A stretch of 9,439 nt of DNA, from contig JBDTNL010000110.1 in the NCBI GenBank assembly GCA_039933785.1, positions 1-9,439 of the forward strand, in the 5' to 3' direction. Origin of the DNA: JBDTNL01 sp039933785. Its GTDB lineage: Bacteria; Acidobacteriota; Thermoanaerobaculia; Multivoradales; JAGPDF01. Made by a program: the position numbers and the translations under genes. Positions within the stretch are counted from its first letter, which is position 1. The number at the start of each line of letters is the position of its first letter. Shown here piece by piece: positions 5,775 through 9,439 of this stretch. The notes beneath the pieces are model-generated. The model made no database searches and was not told the DNA's origin. It saw only the letters and a program-made list of their open reading frames with translations.

Positions 5775-7171
5775 CGTGCGTGCGCAGGATCGTACCAGAC
5801 GCCGCGCGGACCGAACAAGGACGAGGGCTCGCGAACCGGCCGTCCCCGCTCGGCCAGCTCGCGATGGAGGGCTTCCACGGCGCCCCGTGCGGCCGCGACC
5901 GGGAGCAGGGCGACCAACGCCGAACGACGGGCCCCGGCCACCACCACGAGTGGCCCCAGACGGGGGTCGCTGAGGATCTCGATGAGGAGGTGAGAGCGTT
6001 CCCGGGCCCGTGGACCGATGGCCGCGACGATCGCCATGCCGGTGCACTCGGCGGTGCCCTCGAACGCGGTGTCGAAGGGCATCTCTCGGGTCACGCGGGC
6101 TCGCGCGGTTGCCGGAATCGCGACCCAGCTCTCGCCCATGGCGCGATCCTGCTCGAGTAGCACCGGCACCCGGGCTCGCGCGGCGGCTGCCGACAGCGAT
6201 TCGAGCGCCCGAGCCCCGGGCCGGCGGCTGATCAAAGAGACATCGGCGGTGAGCGCTACGGTAAAGGCCTCCTCGGGCGAGGGGCCCTCGTCGATCCGGG
6301 TGCCCGGGCCGCCAGCGAAGGAATTGCGCACCGTGACCGGCACGCGCGCCGCCGCGGCGGGTCCGAGGGCGCGTGGATGCAGGACCTTGGCGCCGAAGAA
6401 AGCGGCCTCCGCCGCGTCGGCGTAGCTCAGTGCGGAGAGCGAGCGTGCCGTCGGAACGTGGCGCGGATCCGCCGTCAGCACGCCATCGACGTCGGTCCAG
6501 ATCTCGACCCGGTCGGCGCTGAGCGCCGCGCCGAGCACGGTGGCGGTGGTGTCGGAGCCGCCGCGGCCGAGCAAGACGGTTCGGCCGCGGCGATCGGCGC
6601 CGAAAAAGCCCGGGACGATCGTGGCGCCGTTTCCTCGCACGAGGCTTCGCGCCGCCTTGGAGGTGAGGTCGAAATCGATTTCGGCCTCGCCGAAAGTCGA
6701 ATCGGTGCGCACGATCTCGCCCGCGTCGATGCGTTCGACGGGGACGTCCAAAGTGGCTACGCCGGCCGCGACCACCGATGCGCAAAGGCGCTCGCCGAGG
6801 CTCATCGCTTCGTCGTGGAGCTCCTCCGGGCAACGCCTGAGGAGTGCGACGGCGTCGAGGAGCTCCTTCAACCGCTGCAAGTGCTCCGCGCAGTGCGCCT
6901 CGGCTTGCCGCGCGTGAGACCCGCTCGCGATGCTGGAGAGGAGAAGAGCCGTGCGCTGCCGCAGGGTGAAGACGACGTTGCGATACCTGGCGTCTCTTTG
7001 CGCGGCTTGGAGCACGGCAGCGGCGAGGTCATCGGTCACGCCCGAAAAGGCGGAGACCACGACCACGACCGGCCCCGGCGACGCCGCGGACGCGATGCGT
7101 TCGACGGTCGAGCGCATGGCGGCCACCGTGCCGACCGAGGTGCCGCCGAACTTGAGCACGCAGAGAGTCAT
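5771..7171 (-). CDS. Aspartate kinase (monofunctional, LysC-like) with divergent ACT region
   Basis: Phosphorylates aspartate to aspartyl-4-phosphate, the first step toward lysine, threonine and methionine, in the cytoplasm. The 466-residue length is near that of E. coli LysC (449). The catalytic domain carries KFGGTSVG (7-14), VVSAFSGVTDD (38-48), SLGERL (124-129), LGRGGSDTTA (201-210), WTDVDGVLTADPR (225-237) and LSYADAAEAAFFGAKVLHP (248-266). After about residue 300 come two weak ACT-like units; the second, around 377-440, resembles the LysC regulatory end, but the usual Gly and Asn effector-pocket signatures are hard to find. There is no fused homoserine dehydrogenase. The start is sound: GAGG at 7179-7182 with a 7-nt spacer. 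It lies 25 nt after metX and overlaps the TPR gene by 4 nt, so it likely serves the methionine branch. I leave the symbol blank because lysC, thrA-like and ask naming cannot be settled here. Confidence 0.95.
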   Translation of the reverse strand: MTLCVLKFGGTSVGTVAAMRSTVERIASAASPGPVVVVVSAFSGVTDDLAAAVLQAAQRDARYRNVVFTLRQRTALLLSSIASGSHARQAEAHCAEHLQRLKELLDAVALLRRCPEELHDEAMSLGERLCASVVAAGVATLDVPVERIDAGEIVRTDSTFGEAEIDFDLTSKAARSLVRGNGATIVPGFFGADRRGRTVLLGRGGSDTTATVLGAALSADRVEIWTDVDGVLTADPRHVPTARSLSALSYADAAEAAFFGAKVLHPRALGPAAAARVPVTVRNSFAGGPGTRIDEGPSPEEAFTVALTADVSLISRRPGARALESLSAAAARARVPVLLEQDRAMGESWVAIPATARARVTREMPFDTAFEGTAECTGMAIVAAIGPRARERSHLLIEILSDPRLGPLVVVAGARRSALVALLPVAAARGAVEALHRELAERGRPVREPSSLFGPRGVWYDPAHAR

Positions 7172-7196
7172 CGCCTGGCCTCGCCTCCCCGGAGCT

Positions 7197-8279
7197 TCAT
7201 CGTGCGGTGCCGGCTACGCGCCGGGCCCGGGCGCGAGGGTCCACTTCGTCGCGGAATTCAACCAGCAGCCGATCGAGCGCCTCGGCATCCAGCAGGAACG
7301 CGTCGTGGCCGTGAGGCGACGAGAGCACTGCCAGGCGGCCGTCAGGGAGGCCGCGCGCGACTTCGCGTTGGTCTTCTAGCGGGTAGAGCACGTCGCTGTC
7401 GATGCCGACCACCAGCGCGGGTTGGGTGATCGAGCGCAACGCAGCCTCGAGCGAGCCGCGGCCACGCGCGATGTCATGGCGATCCATGGCGCGAGTGAGC
7501 GCGACGTAGCTGTTGGCGTCGAAGCGGTCGGTGAGCGCCTGGCCGTGATGATGCAACCAGTGCTCGACCGCGAACAGACTGGCCGCGGCCTCACGGCGCC
7601 CGAAACGGTGCTCGAAGCTGTCGCGGCTGCGGTAGCTCACCATGGCCATCATTCGCGCCGCGGCCAGACCCGCGCGCGGTGGCTTGTCCGCTGGGTACCA
7701 GCCCGAGCCCCAATCGGGGTCGGCGAAAATCGCCTGGCGCTGAGCCTCGCTCCAGGCGATGCACCAAGCCGAGTGGCGAGCCGAGGCGGCGATCGGTGCG
7801 ATCGCCTCGACCCATTCTGGAAACGTCGCCGCCCATTCGAGAACCTGCAAGCCGCCGAGCGATCCGCCCAGTACCAGGCGAATTCTCTGCACGCCGAGCG
7901 CGCGGAGCAGCGCGCCCTGAAGCTCGACCATGTCGCGCACGTCGACGGTCGGAAAGCCCGGCCCGTAAGGCTCGTCACAGCTCGGACGGAGCGAGGCGGG
8001 GCCGGTCGTGCCGTAGCAGCTGCCGAGCACGTTGACGCAGACGATGAAGTCGCGCGCGGGATCGAGCGTGCGTCCGGAGCCGAACAACGGCGCCCACCAT
8101 TGATCGGCGTCCGCCGAGCCGGTGAGCGCGTGACAGACGACGACCGCGTTGCCGCCCTCCCGGTCGAGCGTTCCCCAGGTGCGATACGCCACCTTGAGCT
8201 CACGCAGGGTCGCGCCGCCCCCGAGCTTCCACTCGGGGACGGCGAGAAATCTCGTTGCACTCGAAGTCGCAGCTGCCAT
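7197..8279 (-). CDS. metX: Homoserine O-acyltransferase (probably O-acetyltransferase)
   Basis: Acyl-CoA:L-homoserine acyltransferase of the alpha/beta-hydrolase fold, which activates homoserine for sulfhydrylation in methionine synthesis. Its 360 residues are typical for MetX. The oxyanion-hole segment CHALTGSADADQWW is at 49-62, the family signature NVLGSCYGTTGP at 83-94, and the nucleophile elbow GGSLGG at 138-143 with catalytic Ser140. The acid is Asp296 in GIDSDVLYP and the histidine is His325 in HGHDAFLL, so the triad is complete. The gene starts 8 nt after the metY stop, with only a weak GAG upstream, so reinitiation by the ribosome leaving metY is plausible. Acetyl-CoA is the expected donor because the partner is MetY-like. 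Some MetX-type enzymes use succinyl-CoA, and I cannot exclude that from motifs alone. No metW is adjacent within the window. Confidence 0.96.
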   Translation of the reverse strand: MAAATSSATRFLAVPEWKLGGGATLRELKVAYRTWGTLDREGGNAVVVCHALTGSADADQWWAPLFGSGRTLDPARDFIVCVNVLGSCYGTTGPASLRPSCDEPYGPGFPTVDVRDMVELQGALLRALGVQRIRLVLGGSLGGLQVLEWAATFPEWVEAIAPIAASARHSAWCIAWSEAQRQAIFADPDWGSGWYPADKPPRAGLAAARMMAMVSYRSRDSFEHRFGRREAAASLFAVEHWLHHHGQALTDRFDANSYVALTRAMDRHDIARGRGSLEAALRSITQPALVVGIDSDVLYPLEDQREVARGLPDGRLAVLSSPHGHDAFLLDAEALDRLLVEFRDEVDPRARARRVAGTAR

Positions 8280-8287
8280 TGCCGAGC

Positions 8288-9439
8288 TCAGCCGGCGACC
8301 ACGGCTTCGACGGTGGCGCTGGCGAAGGCGCGTTCGAAGTCCGCCTGGATGTCCGCGATGTGCTCGATGCCCACCGAGACGCGCACTAGATCCGCAGAGA
8401 CGCCGGCGCTCTTCTGCTCAGCCTCGCCGAGTTGCTGGTGCGTAGTCGACGCCGGATGAATGACCAGGGTCTTGGCGTCGCCGACATTCGCCAGATGGCT
8501 CGCCAGTTTGACGCTGTCAATGAAGCGGCGCCCGGCCTCGAGGCCGCCGCGAATGCCGAACGAGAGCACGCCTCCGAAGCCGTTGCGCAAGTAGCGCTTG
8601 GCGGCGGCGTGGTACGGATGATTGGGCAGGCCGGGATAGCTCACCCAGGTCACCTCGGGCCGCTGCTCCAGCCACTGGGCGAGCGCCAGCGTGTTGTCGA
8701 CGTGACGCTGGACCCGGAGCGACAGCGTCTCCAGGCCGAGCAGGAAGAGGAACGAATTGAACGGGCTGAGCGCCGGACCGAGATCGCGCAGGCCTTCGAC
8801 GCGGGCGCGGATGATGAACGCGATGTTGCCGAACGGGCTCTGGTCGCCGAACGCCTCCCAGAAGCTGAGACCGTGGTAGCCCGGCGCCGGTTTGGTGAAG
8901 GTGGGGAAGCGGCCGTTGCCCCAGTTGAAGCGGCCGGCGTCGATGATCACGCCGCCGATCGAGGTGCCATGCCCGCCGATCCATTTGGTCGCCGAGGCGA
9001 CGACGATGTCGGCGCCGTGCTCGATCGGCCGCGCCAGATATCCGCCGGCGCCGAATGTGTTGTCGACCACCAACGGGACGCCGGCGTCGTGTGCAACCTT
9101 GGCCAGGGCCTCGAAGTCCGGAATGTTGAAGCGCGGATTGCCGATGGTCTCGACGTAGATCGCGCGGGTCTTGGCGTCGATGGCGCGGCGGAAGTCCTCG
9201 GGATCGTCGCCGTCGACGAACTTTACTTCGATGCCGAGCCGCGGCAGGGCGACCTTGAACTGATTGTAGGTGCCGCCATAGAGATAGCTGGTGGAGACGA
9301 TGTTGTCGCCGGCCTCGGCAAGGGTCGAGAGGGCGATGAATTGCGCCGCCTGGCCGCTTGCCACGGCGAGCGCCGCCGCTCCGCCTTCGAGCGCCGCGAT
9401 GCGCTTCTCGAAGACGTCGGTGGTCGGATTCATGATCCG
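8288..9439 (-). CDS. metY: O-acetylhomoserine sulfhydrylase (5' end outside window)
   Basis: PLP-dependent enzyme of the Cys/Met metabolism (cystathionine gamma-synthase) family. It converts O-acetylhomoserine and sulfide to homocysteine and acetate in the cytoplasm. The frame runs off the right edge: the last two complete codons encode Arg-Ile before MNPTTDVFEKRIAALEGG, a conserved internal segment, so the ATG at 9433 is internal and roughly 45-55 N-terminal residues are missing. Counting from that Met: YGGTYNQF at 52-59, Asp124 in VVDNTFGAGG (contacts the PLP ring nitrogen), the PLP lysine Lys150 in SATKWIGGHGTSIGG, the MetY-type insertion WGNGRFPTFTKPAPGYHG at about 171-188, PASTTHQQ at 327-334, and Arg351 in RVSVGIEH. 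The insertion and overall length favour MetY over the shorter MetB/MetC/MetZ enzymes. It is the first visible gene of the methionine operon; its promoter and any S-adenosylmethionine riboswitch would lie outside the window. Confidence 0.95.
   Translation of the reverse strand, partial: RIMNPTTDVFEKRIAALEGGAAALAVASGQAAQFIALSTLAEAGDNIVSTSYLYGGTYNQFKVALPRLGIEVKFVDGDDPEDFRRAIDAKTRAIYVETIGNPRFNIPDFEALAKVAHDAGVPLVVDNTFGAGGYLARPIEHGADIVVASATKWIGGHGTSIGGVIIDAGRFNWGNGRFPTFTKPAPGYHGLSFWEAFGDQSPFGNIAFIIRARVEGLRDLGPALSPFNSFLFLLGLETLSLRVQRHVDNTLALAQWLEQRPEVTWVSYPGLPNHPYHAAAKRYLRNGFGGVLSFGIRGGLEAGRRFIDSVKLASHLANVGDAKTLVIHPASTTHQQLGEAEQKSAGVSADLVRVSVGIEHIADIQADFERAFASATVEAVVAG

Noticed and set aside
4275..5993. 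Plus-strand open frames opposite the TPR gene (for example 4275-4961 and 5001-5993)
   Set aside because: Antisense shadows with biased composition. The minus-strand frame has TPR phrases, a membrane segment and operon spacing.
5775..6833. In-frame 353-codon extension upstream of the TPR gene that would give a 1056-residue protein
   Set aside because: It lies wholly over the aspartate kinase gene on the same strand in another frame, its translation is Arg/Gly/Pro-rich without domains, and the kinase frame has clear catalytic motifs. The ATG at 5774 gives the natural start.
6377..8459. Two long plus-strand open frames (6377-7429 and 7422-8459) opposite the kinase, metX and metY genes
   Set aside because: They are antisense to well-identified enzymes, Arg/Ala-rich and without recognisable motifs, as expected for open antisense frames in GC-rich coding DNA.
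9431..9433. ATG as the metY start
   Set aside because: The two preceding codons encode Arg-Ile, matching the conserved internal RIMNPT segment of the family, so the gene continues past the window.
1..9439. Defence system, mobile element, CRISPR array or tRNA
   Set aside because: Every gene-sized region is accounted for by housekeeping or membrane proteins, and I saw no transposase, integrase, nuclease, direct repeat array or cloverleaf.

Overview
This is a strongly G+C-rich bacterial chromosome segment carrying ordinary core-metabolism genes with several less familiar neighbours. I see no rRNA, tRNA, CRISPR array, insertion sequence or phage genes. The gene content (the end of an F1 ATP synthase operon, a methionine branch built on MetX/MetY sulfhydrylation, a large TPR protein and an RDD membrane protein) and the Ala/Pro/Lys-rich linkers suit a Gram-negative-type bacterium. 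Acidobacteriota is my guess, but that is inference from general protein style, not from a marker gene.

Layout. Positions 1-1741 (+) hold the 3' end of an ATP synthase operon: atpD, cut by the left window edge, then atpC. After a 189-bp gap with a terminator-like hairpin, a sigma-54-like element and a leader stem-loop comes a small exported protein (1931-2326, +). A strong GC-rich inverted repeat follows, then an unrecognised multi-pass membrane protein (about 2438-3031, +). That gene converges on, and overlaps by 13 bp, the last gene of a long minus-strand gene train.

The minus-strand train runs from the right edge leftward: metY (cut by the window edge), metX, an aspartate kinase, a 703-residue TPR protein with one membrane segment, and an RDD-family membrane protein. 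Gaps are 8 nt, 25 nt, a 4-nt overlap (ATGA) and 5 nt, so this looks like a single operon. The first three genes belong together: aspartate kinase opens the aspartate pathway, MetX acylates homoserine, and MetY exchanges the acyl group for sulfide to give homocysteine. The last two have no obvious role in methionine synthesis.

I did not find a clearly novel system. The points most worth a second look are the translational coupling of the two-sided TPR protein (with the RDD protein behind it) to aspartate kinase, the divergent regulatory half of that kinase, and the promoter, stem-loop and inverted-repeat arrangement around the small exported protein.
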